Shown here piece by piece: positions 63,903 through 64,000 of a stretch of DNA of 64,000 bases. The notes under the pieces were generated by a model. That model had not been told where the DNA came from. It ran no database searches and saw only the letters and a list, made by a program, of their open reading frames with translations. Location: contig NZ_JAAUWT010000004.1 of NCBI RefSeq assembly GCF_014694455.1, positions 300,516 through 364,515 of the forward strand, read 5' to 3'. Positions within the stretch are counted from its first letter, which is position 1, and the number at the start of each line of letters is the position of its first letter. The position numbers were made by a program, and so were the translations under genes. The DNA comes from Vibrio sp. S9_S30 (lineage in GTDB: Bacteria; Pseudomonadota; Gammaproteobacteria; Enterobacterales; Vibrionaceae).

Positions 63903-64000
63903 ATGTCTGAATTTTCTTTAGAACTTCAAGCTACTGCTGAATTTCAACTCTCCGAGTCTATTGACTCATTTAGGAAGAATATTCCTGTTGAATGGATTTC
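63903..64000 (+). mobile_element. IS4-family transposase, N-terminal fragment
   Basis: 32 codons run to the window end: MSEFSLELQATAEFQLSESI then DSFRKNIPVEWI. The pattern F-R-x-x-I-P-x-E-W-I near residues 24-32 is that of IS4-type transposases. The left end of the element lies between the ppaC stop (63776) and 63866; the small dyads there (GATCGTT...AACGATC at 63827-63850) may belong to it, but the terminal inverted repeat cannot be fixed without the other end. Confidence 0.65.

Overview
The window looks like chromosomal DNA of a marine gammaproteobacterium of the Vibrionaceae type. The evidence is the conserved neighbourhoods rnm-yciO-rluB, efpL(yeiP)-yciU and uvrY-uvrC-pgsA followed by tRNAs, together with a manganese-type pyrophosphatase gene (ppaC) and an S6-modification operon. 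This assignment rests on gene content and recognised protein families; no database search was possible.

Layout. (1) 1-1.9 kb: rnm (3' end), yciO, rluB. (2) 2.0-11.2 kb, minus strand: one catabolic operon with a Tat-exported solute-binding protein, two permeases, an ABC ATPase, an IlvD/Edd sugar-acid dehydratase, a GMC oxidoreductase, an SDR and a FadR-type GntR regulator. (3) 11.2-14.5 kb: a very AT-rich gap and a secreted M6 metalloprotease. (4) 14.5-31.8 kb: mostly core genes (yciU, efpL, a nucleotidyltransferase, serine deaminase, rimB-rimK-desuccinylase, a chemoreceptor with three CHASE3-like repeats, polB, uvrY-uvrC-pgsA, a TPR-GAF-GGDEF protein). (5) 32.3-35.6 kb: tRNA-Cys, tRNA-Gly, tRNA-Leu and a decayed tRNA-Gly copy, then a minus-strand operon ending in an MscS-type channel. 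(6) 35.6-37.3 kb: a gene-poor stretch with paired DnaA-box sequences and the remains of an M28 aminopeptidase gene.

(7) 37.3-58.6 kb: a large PQQ-dependent alcohol oxidation island. It holds the quinoprotein-associated ABC genes (permease, ATPase, YVTN propeller, binding protein), a cytochrome c, a MoxJ-like protein, the quinoprotein alcohol dehydrogenase, an NAD aldehyde dehydrogenase, a NosR-like flavo-iron-sulfur membrane protein, the full pqqA-B-C-D-E-F set, a NarL-type response regulator and a FIST protein next to a hybrid histidine kinase. Together these would make the cofactor, oxidise alcohol in the periplasm, pass electrons to cytochrome c, oxidise the aldehyde in the cytoplasm and switch the system on. 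(8) 58.6-64 kb: fetB-like permease, secreted lipase, a small DUF1315-like protein, a dihydroorotate-dehydrogenase-family enzyme, ppaC, and the start of an IS4-type transposase running off the window.

The most unusual pattern is a set of short tandem repeats, mostly 16-21 bp and unrelated in sequence, in or beside the accessory regions. At six genes the first repeat unit contains the stop codon of the upstream gene (M6 protease, desuccinylase, PQQ ABC binding protein, quinoprotein dehydrogenase, pqqC, and pqqE, where the unit is the telomere-like CCCTAA). At least four further arrays lie between genes and others lie inside reading frames. A second candidate novelty is a shared sequence close to CTAAAGGATGA in front of the cytochrome, quinoprotein and aldehyde dehydrogenase genes, a plausible binding site for the local response regulator.
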